Shown here: in pieces, positions 15,882 through 23,720 of the stretch
Numbering within the stretch: the stretch's first letter is position 1
Layout: each line of letters starts with the position of its first letter
Virus record (IMG/VR): IMGVR_UViG_3300006736_000004
Coordinates: 1-64,000 of that record
Source of the DNA: a virus
Strand: one strand, 5' to 3'
Length of the DNA stretch: 64,000 bases
Notes under the pieces: generated by a model
The model's database searches: none
The model's input: only the letters and a program-made list of their open reading frames with translations
Told to the model about the DNA's origin: nothing
Program-made: the position numbers and the translations under genes

Positions 15882-16799
15882 GTGGGATACGGTGACGACC
15901 TCATGGGGACCGGCTTGGCTCGCGCCATCCGTGACCAGTACCCGGAGGCCAAGCTGGTCTTTGGGAATCCCGGCACCTATCACGACCCCAAGAACAACAA
16001 GATTTCCGTCCATTGGTCGGAGGTCTTTTTCAACAACCCCATCATTGTCCAGCCGGACGAGCCGGTGAAGGATATGGTTTGCATCCCCGATTATCCGGGG
16101 TGCCGGGTCTATCTTGACTATGAGAAGACGGAGAAAGAGGCGGACGGCAAGGCGCTGAAATATACGAAGTTCGCGTGGGCGGAGGGCTTCAAGGCTCCGA
16201 AGGGGGAGTTGTTTTTCAACAACGACGAGAAGTCCGCCGCCAGCGAAATCGCCCTCCGGTTGCCCAACCCGTTTTTTGTGATCGAACCGCACGTTGCCGA
16301 CAAGCCGTGGCCGAATAAGAAGGCATGGCCTTGGGATCGTTGGCAAGCTGTGGTCGATGCCCTTCCGGATGTGAAGTTTATCCAGATGTCGGGCGGGGAT
16401 GTCCTCGACCGTGTCCATCATGTCATGACCCCGACGTTTAGACAGGCTTGTGGCATCCTAGCTTGCGCGGGAGCGGTCGTCACGTCCGAAGGGGGACTTC
16501 ACCATGCGGCGGCGGCTCTTGACGTTCCAGCGGTCGTTTTATGGGGCCACTATACCTCGCCCGACATTCTGGGTTATGATGACCAAACCAATATCCGCCA
16601 TGCAGACGGGAACGGTTGCGGGAACACTTGGAACGAGTGTCCCGATTGCCAAGAGTCGATGCACAACATCAAGGTGGATGAAGTTGTCGAGACAATCAAA
16701 AAGGTGATTTCAGATGGACGCCATATCCATAGCCGCCAAGCAAGAGACCGATCAATCTTCCGGATGGTGGGCGCGACTGCCGAAGGAAAAGAAAAATGA
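15882..16799 (+). CDS. Glycosyltransferase family 9 (heptosyltransferase)-like protein
   Basis: Starts at GTG 15882 with 'GYGDDLMGTGLARAIR', the Gly-rich first strand-loop of GT9 ('GlGDxllat..'). The second domain has 'FIQMSGGD' and 'VVTSEGGLHHAAAALDVPAVVLWG', the GT9 nucleotide-sugar block. GT9 enzymes add heptose to the LPS core. About 26 residues at the C-terminus ('RHIHSRQARDRSIF...') look unlike the family and overlap another frame (see findings). It is the first gene of the modification island and overlaps the next by four bases. Confidence 0.8.
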   Translation: MGYGDDLMGTGLARAIRDQYPEAKLVFGNPGTYHDPKNNKISVHWSEVFFNNPIIVQPDEPVKDMVCIPDYPGCRVYLDYEKTEKEADGKALKYTKFAWAEGFKAPKGELFFNNDEKSAASEIALRLPNPFFVIEPHVADKPWPNKKAWPWDRWQAVVDALPDVKFIQMSGGDVLDRVHHVMTPTFRQACGILACAGAVVTSEGGLHHAAAALDVPAVVLWGHYTSPDILGYDDQTNIRHADGNGCGNTWNECPDCQESMHNIKVDEVVETIKKVISDGRHIHSRQARDRSIFRMVGATAEGKEK

Positions 16800-17647
16800 G
16801 TACCGCAAGCAAGCCGCAGACGCCAAGCGTCAACGTCTTCGTCCCCGACGAGCCAGCCGATCACGTCAAGCATCTCAACGCGATGGCGAAGGGGATACCG
16901 CAAGCAAGGATTCTGCCGCTTAAAAACGGTTACTCGCCATGCGATATTGCCGTCATCTTCGGGGTCGGCAAGCGTCAAGTCCCGGCAAGCTATGACCGTG
17001 GCGCGATTGTTTACGAGCATCGCTTCCGTGAGCGCAAGCCCATCATCATCCTTGAGCGCGGCTTTATCCAACGGGACAAATATTATGGGGTCGCCCTCGA
17101 CGGTCTGAATGGCTTGGGATGCTTCGGCAACGCCAACTCCAAGCCGGACCGCTGGAAGAAGCTCAAGACCAAAATCAAGCCGTGGCGCAACGGAGAATAT
17201 TTCCTTGTCTGCGGTCAAGTGCCGTGGGACGCTTCCGTCCAACATTCCAATCACACCAAATGGGTCCAAGACACCATCAAGTTGGTCGAGAGCTTGACCG
17301 ACGCGCCGGTCTATTTCAGACCACACCCGGACGTGAAGGGGAAGGTCGATTATGGAGTGCCGGAACGGGACACCACTTGGGAGCAAGACTTGGCCGGGGC
17401 AAAGGCGGTTATCACGTTCAACTCGACATCGTCAGCGATGGCGATCCTTGAGGGCATCCCGATATTTGCGGCGGACCCCGGCTGCATCGCTTGGGGCGTT
17501 GCCACCCATGAGATCACCAAAGAGGCGCTTGCCAACCCGCCCATGCTCGACCGGGAGCAATGGGCCTATGATCTGGCCTATGCCCAATGGACGGCGGAAG
17601 AGATGGAAACGGGTCAGCCGTGGCGGCAACTAGCGGGGGACGGATAG
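16796..17647 (+). CDS. GT-B-like glycosyltransferase / capsule-type sugar transferase
   Basis: Late blocks 'VYFRPHPDVKG' and 'AVITFNSTSSAMAILEGIPIFA' are typical of GT-B enzymes of capsule and polysaccharide synthesis (CDP-glycerol/Kdo-transferase-like), where the R-P-H-P and S-T-S loops hold the donor. The N-terminus 'VNVFVPDEPADH' is the first strand of the first Rossmann domain. ATGA overlap with the GT9 gene suggests co-translation. The donor and acceptor cannot be told. Confidence 0.6.
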   Translation: MSTASKPQTPSVNVFVPDEPADHVKHLNAMAKGIPQARILPLKNGYSPCDIAVIFGVGKRQVPASYDRGAIVYEHRFRERKPIIILERGFIQRDKYYGVALDGLNGLGCFGNANSKPDRWKKLKTKIKPWRNGEYFLVCGQVPWDASVQHSNHTKWVQDTIKLVESLTDAPVYFRPHPDVKGKVDYGVPERDTTWEQDLAGAKAVITFNSTSSAMAILEGIPIFAADPGCIAWGVATHEITKEALANPPMLDREQWAYDLAYAQWTAEEMETGQPWRQLAGDG

Positions 17648-17770
17648 GTGGACGACGAGGATGCCGCCAGAAGGCGCTACGAGGTCCGTTGGTGCGGATA
17701 CCATACAGTCTTGTGCCTTGGGGGTGATTGCCTTGTGTTGTCTGTACGGCGTTTTTTGGGGTTGGCCTAG
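17648..17770 (+). CDS. Possible small protein (40 residues)
   Basis: A GTG start directly after the preceding stop opens a 40-codon frame ending in TAG, encoding an Arg-, Cys- and Leu-rich peptide. It is next to a minus-strand terminator and has no clear ribosome-binding site of its own. It may be spurious. Confidence 0.25.
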   Translation: MDDEDAARRRYEVRWCGYHTVLCLGGDCLVLSVRRFLGLA

Positions 17771-17778
17771 TGGTTGAC

Positions 17779-17804
17779 AAAAAAAGACCCCGCCGAAGCG
17801 GGGT
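17779..17804 (-). terminator. Minus-strand rho-independent terminator
   Basis: On the minus strand a 7-bp stem (ACCCCGC / GCGGGGT, loop TTCG) is followed by seven T's. It closes the minus-strand island 18161-17826. Confidence 0.85.
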
Positions 17805-17825
17805 TAAGTTGGGAGAGAGGGGAGC

Positions 17826-17846
17826 TTATTCGGTCAAGATGTTCAT
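17826..17846 (-). CDS. Tiny coupled frame, six codons
   Basis: A GGAGAGACCAAATG start, identical to that of real genes in this arm, overlaps the upstream stop as ATGA but runs only six codons (MNILTE) to TAA. It may be the remnant start of a deleted gene or a regulatory mini-ORF. Confidence 0.3.
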   Translation of the reverse strand: MNILTE

Positions 17847-18031
17847 TTGGTCTCTCCGTTGCGTTTGAAAAATGTCCAGAAAGCAATCGCGCCGGGAGTG
17901 TGATGTGTCCACTTTCTACTTTTCAGCAAATGCCACATTCGGTTAATGGCGCGGAGCGTATATTCGTGGTCTCGCCCCTCTGCCTTCATCCTGGCGGCCT
18001 CAGTGTAGATTTTGTCAATAGAGAGTTTCAT
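17843..18031 (-). CDS. Small basic hypothetical protein
   Basis: Start at 18031 (MKLSIDKIYT) with GAAGGGAAATACC upstream; the 418-codon open frame extending to 19099 is a chance opening antisense to other genes. The 62 residues are helical and basic ('EYTLRAINRMWHLLKSRKW') and end 'AIAFWTFFKRNGETK', possibly membrane-interacting. No family is recognised. Confidence 0.6.
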   Translation of the reverse strand: MKLSIDKIYTEAARMKAEGRDHEYTLRAINRMWHLLKSRKWTHHTPGAIAFWTFFKRNGETK

Positions 18032-18050
18032 GGTATTTCCCTTCAATAAT

Positions 18051-18161
18051 TTAATTCGTGATGAAGACGCCGAAGCCACGGTGGGCATACATGATGGCGT
18101 CGGGGGACTTGGAAATGACGACAGGGGCGTAAGAACGTCCGGGGTTGATTCGCTTTTGCAT
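18051..18161 (-). CDS. Small hypothetical protein, first gene of minus-strand island 3
   Basis: A 36-residue frame with the CGGAGAGACCAAATG start, about 40 bases downstream of promoter P3. The product is basic at the start ('MQKRINPGRSYAPVVISKS') and ends 'RGFGVFITN'. No family is recognised. Confidence 0.55.
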   Translation of the reverse strand: MQKRINPGRSYAPVVISKSPDAIMYAHRGFGVFITN

Positions 18162-18192
18162 TTGGTCTCTCCGTCGTTTTGTTGTTGAATGA

Positions 18193-18229
18193 TGTTGACC
18201 ACAATAAACAAACTCCATGGGGAGGTCAA
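18193..18229 (-). promoter_or_regulatory. Sigma70-like promoter P3 with inverted-repeat arms
   Basis: On the minus strand TTGACC (18224-18229), 17 bases and TATTGT (18201-18206) drive 18161-17826. TTGAC at 18195-18199 and GTCAA at 18225-18229 repeat the arms seen in P1 and P2. Confidence 0.75.
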
Positions 18230-18236
18230 GGGAAAA

Positions 18237-18362
18237 ATGATGGTAAAGTGGTTTGTCCTCTTTTTCGTGGTCGGCGGCTTGGCGGTCATCCTCTTTTCAG
18301 ACAACCCAACCTTGATTAACCCGTGGCCGAGTCCAAAGGCGCACCATGACAAAGCATACTGA
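18237..18362 (+). CDS. Small single-pass membrane protein
   Basis: A 41-residue frame with GGGGAGGTCAAGGG upstream; residues 3-21 are one hydrophobic segment ('WFVLFFVVGGLAVILF'), followed by a Pro/His-rich tail. It ends two bases before the sulfotransferase start. It may be a membrane accessory of the modification island. Confidence 0.55.
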   Translation: MMVKWFVLFFVVGGLAVILFSDNPTLINPWPSPKAHHDKAY

Positions 18363-18364
18363 CC

Positions 18365-19036
18365 ATGAGCATCTATAGCCTCGAAAAGAAAGTCGCGTTC
18401 ATTCACATCCCGAAAAACGCCGGGACCAGCATCCGGGCCAATCTCAAAAAGGCGGTGCCGGACTTCCGCGACTTCGACGCCATTGATGAAGCGCACCGCA
18501 AGGTCCGCAACCAAGCCTTCGCCAACCACTTCCCATATTGGAAAATCCAAGAGCTTTTGCGCGAGACCAATTCCGACATTCCTTTCGAGGGTATGAAGGT
18601 CTTTATGGTGGTCCGCAATCCGTGGGCGCGGATGCTGTCCTTGTACCGCCACCGGCTCCGCAAGTTGGATTGGCATTACGAGGGCAAGGAACGCAACACA
18701 GAGCTTGATAAGAAAGTTTGCCGAGCGGGCTTCGTGCCTTGGCTCACCCAAACCCCGCATGAGGGGGACAGCGTCTTGACCCGGACGGCTCAACTTGAAT
18801 GGGGAATCAACCTCAACGGCAAGATAGGCGTTGACAAGATTCTCATGATGGAAAAGCTGACGAAGCTCTATGCCGACACGCTTGGCCCTTGGGACATCAC
18901 CGTGCCGCCGTTGGGGCGGTCCAACCAAGGCGATGGCGTGTCGAAGGATTACCGAAGGCACTACACCCAAGAGGCGAGGAACCATATCGAAAGGTGGTTT
19001 GGGCCAGACATTGAGGCGTTCAATTATGAATTTTGA
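18365..19036 (+). CDS. PAPS-dependent sulfotransferase (family 2 type)
   Basis: Residues 12-22 (FIHIPKNAGTS) form the 5'-phosphosulfate loop and residues 83-93 (VRNPWARMLSL, with Arg84 and Ser92) the 3'-phosphate-binding element of PAPS-dependent sulfotransferases. The layout matches the 'sulfotransferase family 2' group that sulfates carbohydrates. At 223 residues it is a compact but complete domain. It would move sulfate from PAPS to a sugar hydroxyl. It lies among glycosyl- and methyltransferases, and its stop overlaps the next gene. It is unusual in a phage. Confidence 0.85.
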   Translation: MSIYSLEKKVAFIHIPKNAGTSIRANLKKAVPDFRDFDAIDEAHRKVRNQAFANHFPYWKIQELLRETNSDIPFEGMKVFMVVRNPWARMLSLYRHRLRKLDWHYEGKERNTELDKKVCRAGFVPWLTQTPHEGDSVLTRTAQLEWGINLNGKIGVDKILMMEKLTKLYADTLGPWDITVPPLGRSNQGDGVSKDYRRHYTQEARNHIERWFGPDIEAFNYEF

Positions 19037-20030
19037 ATTTCCTGACATTGCCGACTTCCCCGAAAACGAAGCCCCTTGTTTCCCGGAGGAAATTGACACG
19101 GACCACTTGTTCCGCGATCAATATAAATTCAAGGACGATTCGAGGGAGTTGGCAACGCTCATGACCGAAGCGATGGGCTTGGGCGAAGACCACATCAAAA
19201 TCCAACGCAAGCAGATCAACCGGATTGTTGATGCGGCGCGAAACTATTTCAGCTTGAAGCTAAACAAGCGCCGGGACGACCTTGCTGATAGTCGGGCATA
19301 TAAGAACCTTGTCCAAGACGGCATCCATGCCATCCAAGCCGATACGACGGAACTTTTGGGGATGTTCAAAGAGCGAGCGAGGGTGTTGGAGAAGCGAGAG
19401 CGCAAGACCGGCTTGACCGATTACGACCGCGCTCAAATCGACAACTCCCCGACAACGCTGAAAGCGATCTATAAGTTGCTCGACCGGAACGGCTTGCTTG
19501 AGGCCGGAACCAAGTACCGTGGCGGGAGCCAATTGTCAGTCCGGTCCGCGACCCTCCATGTCGCCAAGCCGGGGGACCGCCATCATTACCAGCAATTCCG
19601 CGATTGTGAAACTTCAACCAAGCTGCTCAATCTGCATTTCGATCCGAAGCCGGGGATCATGAAGGCAATCATCTATCTTGGGGAGGTCGAGGCTCACGAC
19701 GGGCCGTTTAACTGGATCAAGGGTTCGCACCGTTGGAACTATGGCGAAATGGAGCGGGTCTTCGCTTGGGGAAATAGCATCGGCAATTACTGCCACACCC
19801 CGGATCACCGGATTGTCGCCAACGCCTTCCCGAAGCGGTTTCGGGGCAATGCCATCGTCGGTCGGTTGATCCCGGACGGAACTAGGGAAAGCCGGGTTCT
19901 TTTAAGTATGCTTCACCCATACCTTTCCGACGAGGCCAATGTCATGTTCTTTGACCCGACCTTCGGGCTGCATTGCGGCGGTAATCCGACAAGCGGGACG
20001 AGAACCAACCTACAAGTGGTGATGCGATGA
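19026..20030 (+). CDS. 2-oxoglutarate/Fe(II) oxygenase, PhyH-like
   Basis: The start ATG at 19026 overlaps the sulfotransferase end; an upstream in-frame ATG at 18870 is rejected because it lies within that gene. The C-terminal half carries a jelly-roll oxygenase pattern: H204-F-D206, 'GPFNWIKGSHRW' (PhyH-type P-G-S-H block), H316 and R326 ('SGTRTNLQVVMR'), which match the facial triad and the 2OG-binding Arg. The N-terminal 150 residues are helical and unassigned. The enzyme would hydroxylate a small molecule or sugar-lipid; the target is not evident. Confidence 0.75.
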   Translation: MNFEFPDIADFPENEAPCFPEEIDTDHLFRDQYKFKDDSRELATLMTEAMGLGEDHIKIQRKQINRIVDAARNYFSLKLNKRRDDLADSRAYKNLVQDGIHAIQADTTELLGMFKERARVLEKRERKTGLTDYDRAQIDNSPTTLKAIYKLLDRNGLLEAGTKYRGGSQLSVRSATLHVAKPGDRHHYQQFRDCETSTKLLNLHFDPKPGIMKAIIYLGEVEAHDGPFNWIKGSHRWNYGEMERVFAWGNSIGNYCHTPDHRIVANAFPKRFRGNAIVGRLIPDGTRESRVLLSMLHPYLSDEANVMFFDPTFGLHCGGNPTSGTRTNLQVVMR

Positions 20031-20734
20031 GACTTTCAGACGCAGTCCTCAAGCGGCGGGTCTTCAACCAAGCCGTAAATGACGCGCTACAAGCCAAGAC
20101 GATTATGGGTGCCTTGGGTCCATATATCGACAAGAACCGCCTCACCGTGGACGTGGGGGGCGCTACGGGCCACTTTACCCACTACTTTGCGCCCCGGTCC
20201 CGTCATGTCCATGCTTTCGAGGCTGTCCCGGAAGTTTGGATGCAATTACGGAAAAAGGGAGACGAGTTTGTCAACGTGACGGCGCACAACAAAGCGGTCG
20301 GTGACGTGTTCGGCAAGTCGGAGTTCTTTGTCGATGACAAGCGGCTCTCCAATTCTGGCTACCAAGACCTTGTCGGCGGGCCGAAGATTACCGTCGATTC
20401 AATCACGCTTGACCGCTTCTTTCGAGACGAGGGGCAAATCGGATTCATCAAGATTGATGTCGAGGGGACAGAAAAGAACGTCCTCGTCGGGGCGCGGGAG
20501 ATCATTCAACGGGACCGCCCGAATCTGCTTGTCGAGATTTACGAGCCATTCTGCAATTGCCCGGTGAGCGCGATCTTCGCATGGCTCATGGTAGAAGGCT
20601 ATCTGTGCTATTATTATGACCATCCCAATCTTGTCCGGGTGCCTTCCATAGTGGCCGGGGTCGATGCCGTAATGACCAAACACAAAATCCATGACGGTGA
20701 CTTCCTTTTCGTGAACGGGGAAAATGATGGGTAG
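20027..20734 (+). CDS. FkbM-family methyltransferase
   Basis: The SAM-binding motif 'TVDVGGATGHFTHYFA' is followed by 'HAFEAVPEVW', and the FkbM signature 'IGFIKIDVEGTEKNVLVGA' with 'NLLVEIYE' appears later. FkbM enzymes methylate hydroxyls of sugars and polyketides. It overlaps its neighbours by four (upstream) and eleven bases, so the island is translated as one unit. It would plausibly methylate the same glycan that the sulfotransferase modifies. Confidence 0.85.
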   Translation: MRLSDAVLKRRVFNQAVNDALQAKTIMGALGPYIDKNRLTVDVGGATGHFTHYFAPRSRHVHAFEAVPEVWMQLRKKGDEFVNVTAHNKAVGDVFGKSEFFVDDKRLSNSGYQDLVGGPKITVDSITLDRFFRDEGQIGFIKIDVEGTEKNVLVGAREIIQRDRPNLLVEIYEPFCNCPVSAIFAWLMVEGYLCYYYDHPNLVRVPSIVAGVDAVMTKHKIHDGDFLFVNGENDG

Positions 20735-21326
20735 CACGACAGGCGAAAGACAGATTGGTAGCCAGCAAGAGGACATAGCGATCAACCACCGCGCCCGATA
20801 CGAGTGGGCGGCGAAGCTCTTGCGCCAGCACATCCCGGAGAAAAGCCATATCCTCGACGCCGCTTGCGGGTGCGGCTACGGGTCAGAGATATTGGCTCAA
20901 CACGGATTCTTGGTGACGGCTTACGATATGTCTGACGAGGCGGCGAAGTGGCAAAAGCAATTCGACCACCCGCACGTCAACTTCATCCAAGACGATGTCT
21001 TCGGGGCGGTCGAGTTCGGCCAGACATATGACGCCGTGGTCTCCATCGAAACGATTGAACACATCACGGATGCCCCAGCATGGATTAGCAAGCTCTTGAA
21101 GGCGTCCCCGCTTCTCGTTGGGACTGTCCCGAATGAACATACCACCCCGTTCAATCCCAACAAGCATCCGTTTCACCACCGGCACTACACGAAGGATCAA
21201 GTCCTTGGGTTGTTCAACGAGTGGGAGCTTTCAGATTGGGCAACCCAATATGCCAAATACAAGAACTATGAGATGCGCCCCGGCGATGATGGGATGACCC
21301 TTGGGTTTTTGGCGAGGCGAGGATGA
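20724..21326 (+). CDS. Class I SAM-dependent methyltransferase
   Basis: Motif I 'ILDAACGCGYGSEILA', the acidic end of strand 2 ('VTAYDMSD') and 'YDAVVSIETIEHI' (motif II/post II) mark a Rossmann-fold methyltransferase of the UbiG/methyltransf_11/23 type. The 200-residue length is normal. The ATG lies inside the FkbM gene, and the stop overlaps the next start. Sugar or small-molecule methylation is likely from context. Confidence 0.8.
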   Translation: MMGSTTGERQIGSQQEDIAINHRARYEWAAKLLRQHIPEKSHILDAACGCGYGSEILAQHGFLVTAYDMSDEAAKWQKQFDHPHVNFIQDDVFGAVEFGQTYDAVVSIETIEHITDAPAWISKLLKASPLLVGTVPNEHTTPFNPNKHPFHHRHYTKDQVLGLFNEWELSDWATQYAKYKNYEMRPGDDGMTLGFLARRG

Positions 21327-21901
21327 TGGACGCCATAAAACTTGGGGCAAGCGTCATCCGTCAAGAGGCCAAGGGGCTTCAACGGCTCGCCGCCAAGCTC
21401 GACAAGCAGTTTGCCGAAGCGGTCTTGATCCTTGATTGCCAGGGCAAGATTGTTTTGACGGGCGTCGGCAAGTCCGGCCATGTCTGTCGGAAGGTCGCCG
21501 CCACGATGACGAGCTTGGGCCGACCGGCGATCTTCATTCATCCAACCGAAGCCGCGCATGGCGACATGGCATTGATAGACAGCCGGGACGCTTTGCTTGT
21601 TCTTTCGCGGTCGGGAATGGCGGACGAATTAAGGCCACTGTTGAAATTTGCGTCAGATCACGGTATTCCTACGGTATTGATTTCGGAGCATGACAAGACC
21701 GGCTTGGCCGTTTGGGTCAACACGGTGGTCAAGCTACCGAAGGTCGAGGAAGCATGGGGCCATGCGCCAACGACATCGACAACCATGCAAATGGCGGTCG
21801 GGGATGCGATAGCGGTAGCCTTGGCAAGTCGGCACGGTTGGACTGTGAGGGATTTTATCGAACATCATCCCGGCGGGGCGCTAGGGTCTGAAAAGAGGTA
21901 A
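21323..21901 (+). CDS. SIS-domain sugar-phosphate isomerase (KpsF/GutQ/KdsD-like), no CBS domains
   Basis: The protein has 'KIVLTGVGKSGHVCRKVAA', 'FIHPTEAAHGDMALID', 'LLVLSRSGMADEL', 'HAPTTSTTMQMAVGDA' and 'IEHHPGGALG', the full set of D-arabinose-5-phosphate isomerase motifs. This enzyme makes the precursor of Kdo, a sugar of LPS core and capsule. Bacterial KdsD is about 325 residues with two C-terminal CBS domains; here the 192-residue protein stops after the SIS domain. It closes the modification island. Confidence 0.85.
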   Translation: MMDAIKLGASVIRQEAKGLQRLAAKLDKQFAEAVLILDCQGKIVLTGVGKSGHVCRKVAATMTSLGRPAIFIHPTEAAHGDMALIDSRDALLVLSRSGMADELRPLLKFASDHGIPTVLISEHDKTGLAVWVNTVVKLPKVEEAWGHAPTTSTTMQMAVGDAIAVALASRHGWTVRDFIEHHPGGALGSEKR

Positions 21902-21904
21902 GGC

Positions 21905-22411
21905 ATGGCGATTACATTGGTTGTCGAGGACGGAACGGGCTTAACCAACGCCAACACCTATATCTCGTTGGCGGATGCTGACACATATTTCGAGAGTCAC
22001 GTTTACTCGTCCGGTTGGGATGCGGCGACGGACGCCAACAAGAACATCGCCTTGGCAATGGCGACCCGCTTGCTCGACGCTTATTTTATTTTTGAGGGAC
22101 GGAAGATTGGGGACAGCCAAGCACTTGAATTCCCCCGGTTCGACATCAGGGACCGCTCCGGTTTCTTGATTGTCTCGACAACGATCCCGCAAGCGTTAAA
22201 GGATGCGGTGGCGGAGTTCGCGCAATTCATGATTGCGTCGGATCGGACGGCGGACGCCTCTGGTCAAGGATTCAAGTTGCTCAAGGCCGGGAGTCTTACC
22301 ATGCAACCGGACCCCGGCGACAAGCCGCCGGTCATCCCGGACGTGGTCAAACAATTAATCAATTTTTTGGGTCGGCCCGCCGGGTCGATGTCGGTTCCGT
22401 CAACGAGGTAG
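21905..22411 (+). CDS. Head-completion protein (DnaT-like fold)
   Basis: 'ANTYISLADADTYF' near the N-terminus and the helical 'ALAMATRLLDAYFIFEGRK' belong to the phage family annotated as DnaT-like, found between coat and tail genes and thought to form the head-tail adaptor. Structural gene order resumes here after the modification island. Adaptors of this type sit below the portal and prepare the head for tail joining. Confidence 0.7.
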   Translation: MAITLVVEDGTGLTNANTYISLADADTYFESHVYSSGWDAATDANKNIALAMATRLLDAYFIFEGRKIGDSQALEFPRFDIRDRSGFLIVSTTIPQALKDAVAEFAQFMIASDRTADASGQGFKLLKAGSLTMQPDPGDKPPVIPDVVKQLINFLGRPAGSMSVPSTR

Positions 22412-22414
22412 CGA

Positions 22415-22606
22415 ATGGAAACAAGGCGGTTGACTCTTGAGGTCGATGGACAGGGAAACGTGAAGATAAGTCAAGATGATTTCACAGCGGCGGAAATGGC
22501 TTCTTTCGCCCTCATTGTTCACGATCTTGCAATAGGTGTTTTGAAAAATGGGCCTCAACCAAGCCTTCAAATTAGCAGCCCAAGAGATAGTGACGGCATT
22601 CGGTGA
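22415..22606 (+). CDS. Small hypothetical protein
   Basis: A 63-residue frame between two structural genes, overlapping the next by 59 bases. It begins with two strand-like segments ('RRLTLEVDGQGNVKIS') and a helix ('FTAAEMASFALIVHDLAIGVL'). The low complexity of the last 15 residues suggests they are read over the next gene. Function unknown. Confidence 0.55.
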   Translation: METRRLTLEVDGQGNVKISQDDFTAAEMASFALIVHDLAIGVLKNGPQPSLQISSPRDSDGIR

Positions 22607-22925
22607 TGTCGGCGTCTCGACCAACTATGAAGCCGTAACTTCCACAAGCGCGAACACCTACAACACATCGACGGGCGTTGCCGCCGCCATATATTCGACA
22701 GTGGCCGGGGTGACGGTGATCTTCGATGTGTTTGAATTAAAGCAAATTGACGGCAAGATCATCCAGCCCGAAGACAAGAGAGCCTTGATCCCTGCAAAAT
22801 CTATTTCAGCGGTGACGCCTTCCGCCGAAGACCGGATTGTGGTCGCCGGGGTGCCTTGGCGTGTCGTCAACGTGAGGACCGACCCCGCCGAAGCCCTTTG
22901 GGAATTGCAAGTGAGGAAGTCCTGA
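22548..22925 (+). CDS. Head-tail connector protein
   Basis: A 125-residue protein in the head-closure slot between the DnaT-like adaptor and the HK97 gp10-like gene. It shows an N-terminal helix and then beta-strands ('RIVVAGVPWRVVNVRTDP') like those of head-closure/stopper proteins. The stop overlaps the next start. The identification rests mainly on synteny. Confidence 0.6.
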   Translation: MGLNQAFKLAAQEIVTAFGDVGVSTNYEAVTSTSANTYNTSTGVAAAIYSTVAGVTVIFDVFELKQIDGKIIQPEDKRALIPAKSISAVTPSAEDRIVVAGVPWRVVNVRTDPAEALWELQVRKS

Positions 22926-23314
22926 TGGGTAACGCTCGACAATTCTCCGCAGACTTAGCGCGGTTTGCCGATAGGGTGGACTTGGCTCCGGCACGATTCC
23001 GGGCGCGGGTTACACTCGACATAAAGGCTACAATTGAAGCGATGGCTCCGGTTGACACGGGGAGGTTCCGGGGATCGTGGGCGGTCAGTGATGGCGCTCC
23101 GTCGTCCTTCGTCCCGCCGCCGGGGGATACGACATCCCTTGGCCCGGTTGAGGCGTCCTTCTCTGACCCTTTCGAGGTTTCGTTTGTGACGAGCAATCTT
23201 CCTTATACAATGGCGATTGAGTTCGGTCATTCCGGCCAAGCGCCGAAGGGCGTGGCGCGGGTCTCAATGGCCGAAGTCATAACCAAATTGGAGACCAAGT
23301 TCGGTGAGCTTTGA
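22925..23314 (+). CDS. HK97 gp10-like tail completion protein
   Basis: Start at 22925, overlapping the previous stop (TGATG). It contains 'APVDTGRFRGSW', the hallmark 'PVDTGxLRxS' of the HK97 gp10 family, and 'LPYTMAIEFGHSGQAPKG'. These proteins act at the head-tail joint or tail completion. Its 129 residues are normal for the family, and the tail terminator gene follows with an 11-base overlap. Confidence 0.8.
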   Translation: MGNARQFSADLARFADRVDLAPARFRARVTLDIKATIEAMAPVDTGRFRGSWAVSDGAPSSFVPPPGDTTSLGPVEASFSDPFEVSFVTSNLPYTMAIEFGHSGQAPKGVARVSMAEVITKLETKFGEL

Positions 23315-23720
23315 AGACGAACGACACGCCATAGAGGCGCGATTTGCTGGTAGTTATACCTCGACGCAAGTCAAATATGAGAACGTCCCTTTCAAGCAAC
23401 CGGCGGCGACCTCTTGGGTTGCGCTCACGATTTTGTCTGGTGGTGGGAATGTAAATTCCATCGGGACAGGAATGTCTAGCAGATTGGAGCGTTTTAGTGG
23501 TATCATCCAAATTGACATCTTCACGGTCGAGGATGTCGGCACCAAGACGGCGCGGGATTTGGCCGACACGATTGCCGCCATTTTCGACGTTGTCGAGTTC
23601 AGTTTCGGAAGTTCCGGGACTATCGTGACCAGAGTACCGTCATTTCAGACGCTTGGCGTCGAGGACGGTTGGCTTCATTCGGTTGTGTCAGTGGCCTTCC
23701 AAAGAAGCAAGTTTTCTTAG
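23304..23720 (+). CDS. Tail terminator protein
   Basis: A 138-residue protein starting at GTG, placed between HK97 gp10-like and tail-tube genes, with strands and a helix ('TKTARDLADTIAAIF') like lambda gpU-type/DUF4128 terminators. This ring caps the finished tail tube and joins it to the head. The assignment is by order and fold type. Confidence 0.65.
   Translation: MSFEDERHAIEARFAGSYTSTQVKYENVPFKQPAATSWVALTILSGGGNVNSIGTGMSSRLERFSGIIQIDIFTVEDVGTKTARDLADTIAAIFDVVEFSFGSSGTIVTRVPSFQTLGVEDGWLHSVVSVAFQRSKFS

Noticed and set aside
17843-19099. 418-residue minus-strand gene
   Set aside because: Most of it is antisense to the sulfotransferase and spans promoter P3; only the last 62 codons form a real gene.
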